Positions 22,990 through 36,065 of a DNA stretch of 64,000 nt are shown here, piece after piece (position 1 is the first letter of the stretch; each line of letters begins with the position of its first letter). Source of the DNA: Pleodorina starrii (lineage: Eukaryota > Chlorophyta > Chlorophyceae > Chlamydomonadales > Volvocaceae); the NCBI GenBank assembly GCA_030267565.1, contig BRXU01000002.1, forward strand, positions 6,701,501 to 6,765,500, in the 5' to 3' direction. Under the pieces are notes generated by a model that ran no database searches, had not been told where the DNA came from, and was given only the letters and a program-made list of their open reading frames with translations. Made by a program: the position numbers and the translations under genes.

Positions 22990-24341
22990 CTACACATCCT
23001 GATGCATGGCAGAGCTGCAGCACACTGGCTGCCGATATATCAAAATATGAAGGATTATACAAAGGTGCATATATCCTGATATCTAAATCACTACAACAGG
23101 ACAAGTTTTTCGAAAGGTATGATAATGAAACCAACCAGGCATCGTCGGCTTCCACCCTCATGTAAAGTTCACATTCATAGCTGGATTGTCAAAATGCCGA
23201 ATTATTACATTAAGTAGACACAGCACAGACAGGCATGTTTGTATATATGCGCATGTATTTGTATGTATGAATGTTATCGTGAGGGCGGCTTCATTTTTGG
23301 GCCCATTAGTTATTAGGTGATGCCACAGCCCTCCCGTTGTTAACAGCCACACATTTGTTCGCTTAGAGCACCATCCACAACCGTCACACTGTCTTACACC
23401 ATACAAACTGTGAGTCCAAGGCTGCTGGTCCTGCCAACTAGGCCCCCACCTACCCCAGCTGTTCACCTGACATTCATAGAGACCGAGGATTCTGTGATTG
23501 CCACCAATCAAACGCCATCTACCCTATCTATCAACTGGGGCCCAACTCCACATCTCAGAATCTAGCCATATATAATCTCACCGCACCTGACAATGCCGGG
23601 CGGGGTCTCACTGGGAATCGAACCCAGGACTGTGTGTATGTGTTGTACAGTGGGGTCCACATAATGGACAAGTACAACCAATCAGCCAGCAGCAGGTCGT
23701 GCAGTGCTGTGGAAGCCGACCATTATTGTGGCCGAGACACCCACCCAGACCAGACAGCACACTTTACCCAAACAGAAACAATGCAAGGCTCACTCAGACA
23801 GCCATGCCCATGTAGAGAATTGCCATGAGGCTCCAAACTGGGTGACAAGCCCAGTTCCCTTTCAAATAGACAGACCAACAAACCTGAGAGGAACCCGCCT
23901 TTGGTGTTGTTCAACTGCAAGGTGCATGTATTCTATATGTGCACACCCTTGATCTAGCCACTGCTGAGCCCTAAGGCTGGTAATGTCCCTTACCATGCAA
24001 CACTTCTAATAATGTGCACTCATAGCAATGTATCAAGGGGCTGTGTTGAATATGTAAGCGCACACTTGCAGCTGATAGCTGTAATCGTACATCAATTTTG
24101 CACATGACGCACCCTGACATCTTTTCGTGAGCAGGGGCTGGGTTTGGGGGCTTTGGGATATTTTAACAATGTCCGGATTGGAGGCTCAGGGTTTTTATCT
24201 TAGGATTGTTTGTGCCATCACCTTATCTTGTACATGCTTTGTTTCGACATTGACTAATAGTATAATCTTCTTTGGTGAGATTATGTGGGGCCAATTCTAA
24301 TCGAGTATGGTGCAGTGTGCAAGGTGTCATCACCGTCGAAT

Positions 24342-24414
24342 GCCCGGTTAGCTCAGTCGGTAGAGCGCAAGGCTCTTAACCTTGTGGTCGTGGGTTCGAG
24401 CCCCACATTGGGCG
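24342..24414 (+). tRNA. tRNA-Lys-CTT: tRNA-Lys(CUU), array unit 11
   Basis: Same 73-nt gene with consensus flanks. Confidence 0.95.
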
Positions 24415-25766
24415 CTACACATCCTGATGCATGGCAGAGCTGCAGCACACTGGCTGCCGATATATCAAAATATGAAGGATTATACAAAGGTGCATATATC
24501 CTGATATCTAAATCACTACAACAGGACAAGTTTTTCGAAAGGTATGATAATGAAACCAACCAGGCATCGTCGGCTTCCACCCTCATGTAAAGTTCACATT
24601 CATAGCTGGATTGTCAAAATGCCGAATTATTACATTAAGTAGACACAGCACAGACAGGCATGTTTGTATATATGCGCATGTATTTGTATGTATGAATGTT
24701 ATCGTGAGGGCGGCTTCATTTTTGGGCCCATTAGTTATTAGGTGATGCCACAGCCCTCCCGTTGTTAACAGCCACACATTTGTTCGCTTAGAGCACCATC
24801 CACAACCGTCACACTGTCTTACACCATACAAACTGTGAGTCCAAGGCTGCTGGTCCTGCCAACTAGGCCCCCACCTACCCCAGCTGTTCACCTGACATTC
24901 ATAGAGACCGAGGATTCTGTGATTGCCACCAATCAAACGCCATCTACCCTATCTATCAACTGGGGCCCAACTCCACATCTCAGAATCTAGCCATATATAA
25001 TCTCACCGCACCTGACAATGCCGGGCGGGGTCTCACTGGGAATCGAACCCAGGACTGTGTGTATGTGTTGTACAGTGGGGTCCACATAATGGACAAGTAC
25101 AACCAATCAGCCAGCAGCAGGTCGTGCAGTGCTGTGGAAGCCGACCATTATTGTGGCCGAGACACCCACCCAGACCAGACAGCACACTTTACCCAAACAG
25201 AAACAATGCAAGGCTCACTCAGACAGCCATGCCCATGTAGAGAATTGCCATGAGGCTCCAAACTGGGTGACAAGCCCAGTTCCCTTTCAAATAGACAGAC
25301 CAACAAACCTGAGAGGAACCCGCCTTTGGTGTTGTTCAACTGCAAGGTGCATGTATTCTATATGTGCACACCCTTGATCTAGCCACTGCTGAGCCCTAAG
25401 GCTGGTAATGTCCCTTACCATGCAACACTTCTAATAATGTGCACTCATAGCAATGTATCAAGGGGCTGTGTTGAATATGTAAGCGCACACTTGCAGCTGA
25501 TAGCTGTAATCGTACATCAATTTTGCACATGACGCACCCTGACATCTTTTCGTGAGCAGGGGCTGGGTTTGGGGGCTTTGGGATATTTTAACAATGTCCG
25601 GATTGGAGGCTCAGGGTTTTTATCTTAGGATTGTTTGTGCCATCACCTTATCTTGTACATGCTTTGTTTCGACATTGACTAATAGTATAATCTTCTTTGG
25701 TGAGATTATGTGGGGCCAATTCTAATCGAGTATGGTGCAGTGTGCAAGGTGTCATCACCGTCGAAT

Positions 25767-25839
25767 GCCCGGTTAGCTCAGTCGGTAGAGCGCAAGGCTC
25801 TTAACCTTGTGGTCGTGGGTTCGAGCCCCACATTGGGCG
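25767..25839 (+). tRNA. tRNA-Lys-CTT: tRNA-Lys(CUU), array unit 12
   Basis: Same 73-nt gene. The trailer variants (GATATACCAAAATATG, AAATTACTACAAC, GAAAACAACC) match unit 1, eleven units away. Confidence 0.95.
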
Positions 25840-27191
25840 CTACACATCCTGATGCATGGCAGAGCTGCAGCACACTGGCTGCCGATATACCAAAATATGA
25901 AGGATTATACAAAGGTGCATATATCCTGATATCTAAATTACTACAACAGGACAAGTTTTTCGAAAGGTATGATAATGAAAACAACCAGGCATCGTCGGCT
26001 TCCACCCTCATGTAAAGTTCACATTCATAGCTGGATTGTCAAAATGCCGAATTATTACATTAAGTAGACACAGCACAGACAGGCATGTTTGTATATATGC
26101 GCATGTATTTGTATGTATGAATGTTATCGTGAGGGCGGCTTCATTTTTGGGCCCATTAGTTATTAGGTGATGCCACAGCCCTCCCGTTGTTAACAGCCAC
26201 ACATTTGTTCGCTTAGAGCACCATCCACAACCGTCACACTGTCTTACACCATACAAACTGTGAGTCCAAGGCTGCTGGTCCTGCCAACTAGGCCCCCACC
26301 TACCCCAGCTGTTCACCTGACATTCATAGAGACCGAGGATTCTGTGATTGCCACCAATCAAACGCCATCTACCCTATCTATCAACTGGGGCCCAACTCCA
26401 CATCTCAGAATCTAGCCATATATAATCTCACCGCACCTGACAATGCCGGGCGGGGTCTCACTGGGAATCGAACCCAGGACTGTGTGTATGTGTTGTACAG
26501 TGGGGTCCACATAATGGACAAGTACAACCAATCAGCCAGCAGCAGGTCGTGCAGTGCTGTGGAAGCCGACCATTATTGTGGCCGAGACACCCACCCAGAC
26601 CAGACAGCACACTTTACCCAAACAGAAACAATGCAAGGCTCACTCAGACAGCCATGCCCATGTAGAGAATTGCCATGAGGCTCCAAACTGGGTGACAAGC
26701 CCAGTTCCCTTTCAAATAGACAGACCAACAAACCTGAGAGGAACCCGCCTTTGGTGTTGTTCAACTGCAAGGTGCATGTATTCTATATGTGCACACCCTT
26801 GATCTAGCCACTGCTGAGCCCTAAGGCTGGTAATGTCCCTTACCATGCAACACTTCTAATAATGTGCACTCATAGCAATGTATCAAGGGGCTGTGTTGAA
26901 TATGTAAGCGCACACTTGCAGCTGATAGCTGTAATCGTACATCAATTTTGCACATGACGCACCCTGACATCTTTTCGTGAGCAGGGGCTGGGTTTGGGGG
27001 CTTTGGGATATTTTAACAATGTCCGGATTGGAGGCTCAGGGTTTTTATCTTAGGATTGTTTGTGCCATCACCTTATCTTGTACATGCTTTGTTTCGACAT
27101 TGACTAATAGTATAATCTTCTTTGGTGAGATTATGTGGGGCCAATTCTAATCGAGTATGGTGCAGTGTGCAAGGTGTCATCACCGTCGAAT

Positions 27192-27264
27192 GCCCGGTTA
27201 GCTCAGTCGGTAGAGCGCAAAGCTCTTAACCTTGTGGTCGTGGGTTCGAGCCCCACATTGGGCG
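27192..27264 (+). tRNA. tRNA-Lys-CTT: tRNA-Lys(CUU), array unit 13, anticodon-stem variant
   Basis: Carries the same CAAAG anticodon-stem change and CTACATATCC trailer as unit 8. Anticodon CTT is retained. Confidence 0.88.
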
Positions 27265-28615
27265 CTACATATCCTGATGCATGGCAGAGCTGCAGCACAC
27301 TGGCTGCCGATATATCAAAATATGAAGGATTATACAAAGGTGCATGTATCCTGATATCTAAATCACTACAACAGGACAAGTTTTTCGAAAGGTATGATAA
27401 TGAAACCAACCAGGCATCGTCGGCTTCCACCCTCATGTAAAGTTCACATTCATAGCTGGATTGTCAAAATGCCGAATTATTACATTAAGTAGACACAGCA
27501 CAGACAGGCATGTTTGTATATATGCGCATGTATTTGTATGTATGAATGTTATCGTGAGGGCGGCTTCATTTTTGGGCCCATTAGTTATTAGGTGATGCCA
27601 CAGCCCTCCCGTTGTTAACAGCCACACATTTGTTCGCTTAGAGCACCATCCACAACCGTCACACTGTCTTACACCATACAAACTGTGAGTCCAAGGCTGC
27701 TGGTCCTGCCAACTAGGCCCCCACCTACCCCAGCTGTTCACCTGACATTCATAGAGACCGAGGATTCTGTGATTGCCACCAATCAAACGCCATCTACCCT
27801 ATCTATCAACTGGGGCCCAACTCCACATCTCAGAATCTAGCCATATATAATCTCACCGCACCTGACAATGCCGGGCGGGGTCTCACTGGGAATCGAACCC
27901 AGGACTGTGTGTATGTGTTGTACAGTGGGGTCCACATAATGGACAAGTACAACCAATCAGCCAGCAGCAGGTCGTGCAGTGCTGTGGAAGCCGACCATTA
28001 TTGTGGCCGAGACACCCACCCAGACCAGACAGCACACTTTACCCAAACAGAAACAATGCAAGGCTCACTCAGACAGCCATGCCCATGTAGAGAATTGCCA
28101 TGAGGCTCCAAACTGGGTGACAAGCCCAGTTCCCTTTCAAATAGACAGACCAACAAACCTGAGAGGAACCCGCCTTTGGTGTTGTTCAACTGCAAGGTGC
28201 ATGTATTCTATATGTGCACACCCTTGATCTAGCCACTGCTGAGCCCTAAGGCTGGTAATGTCCCTTACCATGCAACACTTCTAATAATGTGCACTCATAG
28301 CAATGTATCAAGGGGCTGTGTTGAATATGTAAGCGCACACTTGCAGCTGATAGCTGTAATCGTACATCAATTTTGCACATGACGCACCCTGACATCTTTT
28401 CGTGAGCAGGGGCTGGGTTTGGGGGCTTTGGGATATTTTAACAATGTCCGGATTGGAGGCTCAGGGTTTTATCTTAGGATTGTTTGTGCCATCACCTTAT
28501 CTTGTACATGCTTTGTTTCGACATTGACTAATAGTATAATCTTCTTTGGTGAGATTATGTGGGGCCAATTCTAATCGAGTATGGTGCAGTGTGCAAGGTG
28601 TCATCACCGTCGAAT

Positions 28616-28688
28616 GCCCGGTTAGCTCAGTCGGTAGAGCGCAAGGCTCTTAACCTTGTGGTCGTGGGTTCGAGCCCCACATTGGGCG
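28616..28688 (+). tRNA. tRNA-Lys-CTT: tRNA-Lys(CUU), array unit 14
   Basis: Same 73-nt gene. The upstream spacer has GGGTTTTATC (one T fewer than consensus), as also upstream of unit 16. Confidence 0.95.
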
Positions 28689-30040
28689 CTACACATCCTG
28701 ATGCATGGCAGAGCTGCAGCACACTGGCTGCCGATATATCAAAATATGAAGGATTATACAAAGGTGCATGTATCCTGATATCTAAATCACTACAACAGGA
28801 CAAGTTTTTCGAAAGGTATGATAATGAAACCAACCAGGCATCGTCGGCTTCCACCCTCATGTAAAGTTCACATTCATAGCTGGATTGTCAAAATGCCGAA
28901 TTATTACATTAAGTAGACACAGCACAGACAGGCATGTTTGTATATATGCGCATGTATTTGTATGTATGAATGTTATCGTGAGGGCGGCTTCATTTTTGGG
29001 CCCATTAGTTATTAGGTGATGCCACAGCCCTCCCGTTGTTAACAGCCACACATTTGTTCGCTTAGAGCACCATCCACAACCGTCACACTGTCTTACACCA
29101 TACAAACTGTGAGTCCAAGGCTGCTGGTCCTGCCAACTAGGCCCCCACCTACCCCAGCTGTTCACCTGACATTCATAGAGACCGAGGATTCTGTGATTGC
29201 CACCAATCAAACGCCATCTACCCTATCTATCAACTGGGGCCCAACTCCACATCTCAGAATCTAGCCATATATAATCTCACCGCACCTGACAATGCCGGGC
29301 GGGGTCTCACTGGGAATCGAACCCAGGACTGTGTGTATGTGTTGTACAGTGGGGTCCACATAATGGACAAGTACAACCAATCAGCCAGCAGCAGGTCGTG
29401 CAGTGCTGTGGAAGCCGACCATTATTGTGGCCGAGACACCCACCCAGACCAGACAGCACACTTTACCCAAACAGAAACAATGCAAGGCTCACTCAGACAG
29501 CCATGCCCATGTAGAGAATTGCCATGAGGCTCCAAACTGGGTGACAAGCCCAGTTCCCTTTCAAATAGACAGACCAACAAACCTGAGAGGAACCCGCCTT
29601 TGGTGTTGTTCAACTGCAAGGTGCATGTATTCTATATGTGCACACCCTTGATCTAGCCACTGCTGAGCCCTAAGGCTGGTAATGTCCCTTACCATGCAAC
29701 ACTTCTAATAATGTGCACTCATAGCAATGTATCAAGGGGCTGTGTTGAATATGTAAGCGCACACTTGCAGCTGATAGCTGTAATCGTACATCAATTTTGC
29801 ACATGACGCACCCTGACATCTTTTCGTGAGCAGGGGCTGGGTTTGGGGGCTTTGGGATATTTTAACAATGTCCGGATTGGAGGCTCAGGGTTTTTATCTT
29901 AGGATTGTTTGTGCCATCACCTTATCTTGTACATGCTTTGTTTCGACATTGACTAATAGTATAATCTTCTTTGGTGAGATTATGTGGGGCCAATTCTAAT
30001 CGAGTATGGTGCAGTGTGCAAGGTGTCATCACCGTCGAAT

Positions 30041-30113
30041 GCCCGGTTAGCTCAGTCGGTAGAGCGCAAGGCTCTTAACCTTGTGGTCGTGGGTTCGAGC
30101 CCCACATTGGGCG
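30041..30113 (+). tRNA. tRNA-Lys-CTT: tRNA-Lys(CUU), array unit 15
   Basis: Same 73-nt gene. The trailer has GGTGCATGTATCC, shared with units 2, 8, 13, 14 and 16. Confidence 0.95.
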
Positions 30114-31464
30114 CTACACATCCTGATGCATGGCAGAGCTGCAGCACACTGGCTGCCGATATATCAAAATATGAAGGATTATACAAAGGTGCATGTATCC
30201 TGATATCTAAATCACTACAACAGGACAAGTTTTTCGAAAGGTATGATAATGAAACCAACCAGGCATCGTCGGCTTCCACCCTCATGTAAAGTTCACATTC
30301 ATAGCTGGATTGTCAAAATGCCGAATTATTACATTAAGTAGACACAGCACAGACAGGCATGTTTGTATATATGCGCATGTATTTGTATGTATGAATGTTA
30401 TCGTGAGGGCGGCTTCATTTTTGGGCCCATTAGTTATTAGGTGATGCCACAGCCCTCCCGTTGTTAACAGCCACACATTTGTTCGCTTAGAGCACCATCC
30501 ACAACCGTCACACTGTCTTACACCATACAAACTGTGAGTCCAAGGCTGCTGGTCCTGCCAACTAGGCCCCCACCTACCCCAGCTGTTCACCTGACATTCA
30601 TAGAGACCGAGGATTCTGTGATTGCCACCAATCAAACGCCATCTACCCTATCTATCAACTGGGGCCCAACTCCACATCTCAGAATCTAGCCATATATAAT
30701 CTCACCGCACCTGACAATGCCGGGCGGGGTCTCACTGGGAATCGAACCCAGGACTGTGTGTATGTGTTGTACAGTGGGGTCCACATAATGGACAAGTACA
30801 ACCAATCAGCCAGCAGCAGGTCGTGCAGTGCTGTGGAAGCCGACCATTATTGTGGCCGAGACACCCACCCAGACCAGACAGCACACTTTACCCAAACAGA
30901 AACAATGCAAGGCTCACTCAGACAGCCATGCCCATGTAGAGAATTGCCATGAGGCTCCAAACTGGGTGACAAGCCCAGTTCCCTTTCAAATAGACAGACC
31001 AACAAACCTGAGAGGAACCCGCCTTTGGTGTTGTTCAACTGCAAGGTGCATGTATTCTATATGTGCACACCCTTGATCTAGCCACTGCTGAGCCCTAAGG
31101 CTGGTAATGTCCCTTACCATGCAACACTTCTAATAATGTGCACTCATAGCAATGTATCAAGGGGCTGTGTTGAATATGTAAGCGCACACTTGCAGCTGAT
31201 AGCTGTAATCGTACATCAATTTTGCACATGACGCACCCTGACATCTTTTCGTGAGCAGGGGCTGGGTTTGGGGGCTTTGGGATATTTTAACAATGTCCGG
31301 ATTGGAGGCTCAGGGTTTTATCTTAGGATTGTTTGTGCCATCACCTTATCTTGTACATGCTTTGTTTCGACATTGACTAATAGTATAATCTTCTTTGGTG
31401 AGATTATGTGGGGCCAATTCTAATCGAGTATGGTGCAGTGTGCAAGGTGTCATCACCGTCGAAT

Positions 31465-31537
31465 GCCCGGTTAGCTCAGTCGGTAGAGCGCAAGGCTCTT
31501 AACCTTGTGGTCGTGGGTTCGAGCCCCACATTGGGCG
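31465..31537 (+). tRNA. tRNA-Lys-CTT: tRNA-Lys(CUU), array unit 16
   Basis: Same 73-nt gene. Units 14-16 share the GGTGCATGTATCC trailer, a local block of near-identical units. Confidence 0.95.
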
Positions 31538-32889
31538 CTACACATCCTGATGCATGGCAGAGCTGCAGCACACTGGCTGCCGATATATCAAAATATGAAG
31601 GATTATACAAAGGTGCATGTATCCTGATATCTAAATCACTACAACAGGACAAGTTTTTCGAAAGGTATGATAATGAAACCAACCAGGCATCGTCGGCTTC
31701 CACCCTCATGTAAAGTTCACATTCATAGCTGGATTGTCAAAATGCCGAATTATTACATTAAGTAGACACAGCACAGACAGGCATGTTTGTATATATGCGC
31801 ATGTATTTGTATGTATGAATGTTATCGTGAGGGCGGCTTCATTTTTGGGCCCATTAGTTATTAGGTGATGCCACAGCCCTCCCGTTGTTAACAGCCACAC
31901 ATTTGTTCGCTTAGAGCACCATCCACAACCGTCACACTGTCTTACACCATACAAACTGTGAGTCCAAGGCTGCTGGTCCTGCCAACTAGGCCCCCACCTA
32001 CCCCAGCTGTTCACCTGACATTCATAGAGACCGAGGATTCTGTGATTGCCACCAATCAAACGCCATCTACCCTATCTATCAACTGGGGCCCAACTCCACA
32101 TCTCAGAATCTAGCCATATATAATCTCACCGCACCTGACAATGCCGGGCGGGGTCTCACTGGGAATCGAACCCAGGACTGTGTGTATGTGTTGTACAGTG
32201 GGGTCCACATAATGGACAAGTACAACCAATCAGCCAGCAGCAGGTCGTGCAGTGCTGTGGAAGCCGACCATTATTGTGGCCGAGACACCCACCCAGACCA
32301 GACAGCACACTTTACCCAAACAGAAACAATGCAAGGCTCACTCAGACAGCCATGCCCATGTAGAGAATTGCCATGAGGCTCCAAACTGGGTGACAAGCCC
32401 AGTTCCCTTTCAAATAGACAGACCAACAAACCTGAGAGGAACCCGCCTTTGGTGTTGTTCAACTGCAAGGTGCATGTATTCTATATGTGCACACCCTTGA
32501 TCTAGCCACTGCTGAGCCCTAAGGCTGGTAATGTCCCTTACCATGCAACACTTCTAATAATGTGCACTCATAGCAATGTATCAAGGGGCTGTGTTGAATA
32601 TGTAAGCGCACACTTGCAGCTGATAGCTGTAATCGTACATCAATTTTGCACATGACGCACCCTGACATCTTTTCGTGAGCAGGGGCTGGGTTTGGGGGCT
32701 TTGGGATATTTTAACAATGTCCGGATTGGAGGCTCAGGGTTTTTATCTTAGGATTGTTTGTGCCATCACCTTATCTTGTACATGCTTTGTTTCGACATTG
32801 ACTAATAGTATAATCTTCTTTGGTGAGATTATGTGGGGCCAATTCTAATCGAGTATGGTGCAGTGTGCAAGGTGTCATCACCGTCGAAT

Positions 32890-32962
32890 GCCCGGTTAGC
32901 TCAGTCGGTAGAGCGCAAGGCTCTTAACCTTGTGGTCGTGGGTTCGAGCCCCACATTGGGCG
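32890..32962 (+). tRNA. tRNA-Lys-CTT: tRNA-Lys(CUU), array unit 17
   Basis: Same 73-nt gene. The trailer variants (GATTTGTCAAATTATG, ATCATGATATC, CCAAATATTAC) largely match unit 6, eleven units away. Confidence 0.95.
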
Positions 32963-34313
32963 CTACACATCCTGATGCATGGCAGAGCTGCAGCACACTG
33001 GCTGCCGATTTGTCAAATTATGAAGGATTATACAAAGGTGCATGTATCATGATATCTAAATCACTACAACAGGACAAGTTTTTCGAAAGGTATGATAATG
33101 AAAACAACCAGGCATCGTCGGCTTCCACCCTCATGTAAAGTTCACATTCATAGCTGGATTGTCAAAATGCCAAATATTACATTAAGTAGACACAGCACAG
33201 ACAGGCATGTTTGTATATATGCGCATGTATTTGTATGTATGAATGTTATCGTGAGGGCGGCTTCATTTTTGGGCCCATTAGTTATTAGGTGATGCCACAG
33301 CCCTCCCGTTGTTAACAGCCACACATTTGTTCGCTTAGAGCACCATCCACAACCGTCACACTGTCTTACACCATACAAACTGTGAGTCCAAGGCTGCTGG
33401 TCCTGCCAACTAGGCCCCCACCTACCCCAGCTGTTCACCTGACATTCATAGAGACCGAGGATTCTGTGATTGCCACCAATCAAACGCCATCTACCCTATC
33501 TATCAACTGGGGCCCAACTCCACATCTCAGAATCTAGCCATATATAATCTCACCGCACCTGACAATGCCGGGCGGGGTCTCACTGGGAATCGAACCCAGG
33601 ACTGTGTGTATGTGTTGTACAGTGGGGTCCACATAATGGACAAGTACAACCAATCAGCCAGCAGCAGGTCGTGCAGTGCTGTGGAAGCCGACCATTATTG
33701 TGGCCGAGACACCCACCCAGACCAGACAGCACACTTTACCCAAACAGAAACAATGCAAGGCTCACTCAGACAGCCATGCCCATGTAGAGAATTGCCATGA
33801 GGCTCCAAACTGGGTGACAAGCCCAGTTCCCTTTCAAATAGACAGACCAACAAACCTGAGAGGAACCCGCCTTTGGTGTTGTTCAACTGCAAGGTGCATG
33901 TATTCTATATGTGCACACCCTTGATCTAGCCACTGCTGAGCCCTAAGGCTGGTAATGTCCCTTACCATGCAACACTTCTAATAATGTGCACTCATAGCAA
34001 TGTATCAAGGGGCTGTGTTGAATATGTAAGCGCACACTTGCAGCTGATAGCTGTAATCGTACATCAATTTTGCACATGACGCACCCTGACATCTTTTCGT
34101 GAGCAGGGGCTGGGTTTGGGGGCTTTGGGATATTTTAACAATGTCCGGATTGGAGGCTCAGGGTTTTTATCTTAGGATTGTTTGTGCCATCACCTTATCT
34201 TGTACATGCTTTGTTTCGACATTGACTAATAGTATAATCTTCTTTGGTGAGATTATGTGGGGCCAATTCTAATCGAGTATGGTGCAGTGTGCAAGGTGTC
34301 ATCACCGTCGAAT

Positions 34314-34386
34314 GCCCGGTTAGCTCAGTCGGTAGAGCGCAAGGCTCTTAACCTTGTGGTCGTGGGTTCGAGCCCCACATTGGGCG
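34314..34386 (+). tRNA. tRNA-Lys-CTT: tRNA-Lys(CUU), array unit 18
   Basis: Same 73-nt gene, in the last and broken unit. The spacer has private changes (CACCCGACATTC, GGGCCCAGCTCC). Confidence 0.95.
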
Positions 34387-35152
34387 CTACACATCCTGAT
34401 GCATGGCAGAGCTGCAGCACACTGGCTGCCGATATATCAAAATATGAAGGATTATACAAAGGTGCATATATCCTGATATCTAAATCACTACAACAGGACA
34501 AGTTTTTCGAAAGGTATGATAATGAAACCAACCAGGCATCGTCGGCTTCCACCCTCATGTAAAGTTCACATTCATAGCTGGATTGTCAAAATGCCGAATT
34601 ATTACATTAAGTAGACACAGCACAGACAGGCATGTTTGTATATATGCGCATGTATTTGTATGTATGAATGTTATCGTGAGGGCGGCTTCATTTTTGGGCC
34701 CATTAGTTATTAGGTGATGCCACAGCCCTCCCGTTGTTAACAGCCACACATTTGTTCGCTTAGAGCACCATCCACAACCGTCACACTGTCTTACACCATA
34801 CAAACTGTGAGTCCAAGGCTGCTGGTCCTGCCAACTAGGCCCCCACCTACCCCAGCTGTTCACCCGACATTCATAGAGACCGAGGATTCTGTGATTGCCA
34901 CCAATCAAACGCCATCTACCCTATCTATCAACTGGGGCCCAGCTCCACATCTCAGAATCTAGCCATATATAATCTCACCGCACCTGACAATGCCGGGCGG
35001 GGTCTCACTGGGAATCGAACCCAGGACTGTGTGTATGTGTTGTACAGTGGGGTCCACATAATGGACAAGTACAACCAATCAGCCAGCAGCAGGTCGTGCA
35101 GTGCTGTGGAAGCCGACCATTATTGTGGCCGAGACACCCACCCAGACCAGAC

Positions 35153-35460
35153 AAATGGTCCCAAAAACGCTCGGTCGCAACGCTGCATTGATCAATTCCA
35201 GAGATCGCCGGAACGACTCTCGGTCGACCAGTTATTATATTAAACTAGAGATCGCCGGTTCAAATCCTGCGCGACCCTATTTTTAATTAAGATTTATTTT
35301 TCAAAAGACCAGGAGCCTGTTACTGCTTTGTTAGTAGCAGCACTGCAGCAACGACGCTGGAGTGCTGCCCCATGCTCCGCGCCCACCGTGCGAGCAGATT
35401 CCATACCAACTGCTGTTCAACTTCCTGCGGGACTGCACTGCAGCGAAATGTGAGCAATAC
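35153..35460. other. Array breakpoint filler with tRNA-like 3' segment
   Basis: About 910 bp (35153-36065) replaces some 185 bp of array unit 18. Near its start, GGTCGC (35173-) could pair with GCGACC (about 35268-35273) around a T-arm-like CCGGTTCAAATCC, followed by TTTTTAA. AGAGATCGCCGG occurs twice about 49 bp apart. No D-arm or plausible anticodon arm is seen, so this is not called a tRNA gene. Confidence 0.4.
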
Positions 35461-35510
35461 GGCTGCCTGGCTGCCTAGCTGCCTGGCTGACTGGCTGCCT
35501 GGCTGCCTGC

Positions 35511-35541
<31 letters not shown>

Positions 35542-35570
35542 CGTGGCTGGCTGGCTGGCTGGCTGGCTGG
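35461..35570. repeat. CTGG/CTGC microsatellite
   Basis: About 110 bp of GGCTGCCTGGCTG and then (GGCT)n repeats lie directly left of the solo LTR. The minus-strand Ala/Ser/Gln/Pro frames across it are composition artefacts. Confidence 0.93.
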
Positions 35571-35581
35571 GGTGGATATAT

Positions 35582-36053
35582 TGTTGTGTAATGAAATGAG
35601 CTAAGATAGTCCACTGCTGTGGTGGCAGTGAAAACCGCCGATTGAGAGATATGATTAGCCTTAAGTATTCACGAGTCTCGTGGAGCGTGTGCAGATCACG
35701 CTTGTAGTACATCCGTTGTAGAATCTCCATAGGAGAGTATACTCTCAACCGGACTCAGACCAAACAGTGAAGTGCAGCCCAGAACGAGTATCAGACTCCC
35801 GATACGGCTCAGCACTATCAGAGACCAGATGCCTCGACCGTCGTCAGAACACGTCGGCCCCAAGGATACGCCCAGACAGCATAACCTTTACAGATATATG
35901 CATACAGATATTATGCATATTCAGATTATTATTCGCATGCACAGATGCATCACTCAGACCTGCCGACAGTTATTAGCAGTTAGTTAAGACAGTTACTTAT
36001 TCAAATGCAGGCAGTTATTAACAGCGCAGCGTATCAGAATACGTGACACAACA
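35582..36053 (-). mobile_element. Solo LTR of a related chromovirus family (472 bp)
   Basis: In antisense orientation it starts TGTTGTGTAATG and ends ACGTGACACAACA, like the inverted LTR at 7658-8038 (TGTTGTAAGC ... GTGATACAACA). The two share AACCGCCGATT and AGAGA blocks but are otherwise diverged and differ in length (472 against 381). It is flanked by the perfect 5-bp duplication TATAT (35577-35581 and 36054-36058). No internal element sequence remains, so it is a solo LTR left by LTR-LTR recombination. Confidence 0.88.
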
Positions 36054-36065
36054 TATATGATAAGT

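Larger units (their letters stand above)
10023..35152 (+). repeat. Tandem array of 18 ~1425-bp units, each with tRNA-Lys(CUU)
   Basis: The unit starts near AGTATAATCTTCTTTGG and repeats with spacings of 1409-1425 bp (mostly 1425). Units are almost identical, differing by scattered substitutions and small indels. Each holds one plus-strand tRNA-Lys gene about 80 bp from the unit start. Downstream lie non-coding sequence, an antisense B-box-like motif (10808-10818 in unit 1) and a hairpin (10837-10871). Short open frames repeat in every unit on both strands, but one reads through the tRNA itself and none resembles a known protein. The last unit breaks off at 35152. Confidence 0.97.

Noticed and set aside
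10023..35152. CRISPR-like or SINE-only interpretation of the array
   Set aside because: The unit is about 1425 bp with no short repeat-spacer pattern. The cloverleaf is fully preserved, unlike a decayed SINE head.
10054..35243. Repeated short open frames in each array unit (such as 101-aa, 117-aa and 82-aa products)
   Set aside because: They run through the tRNA or the antisense B-box region. None has a known domain. Their conservation is explained by the homogenised repeat unit.
35173..35273. Intron-containing tRNA gene at the array break
   Set aside because: The acceptor ends and a T-arm-like segment are seen, but the D-arm, anticodon arm and T-stem pairing are inadequate.
35320..35748. 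142-aa minus-strand frame across the CTGG repeat and solo LTR
   Set aside because: It bridges a microsatellite and an LTR and has no motif support.
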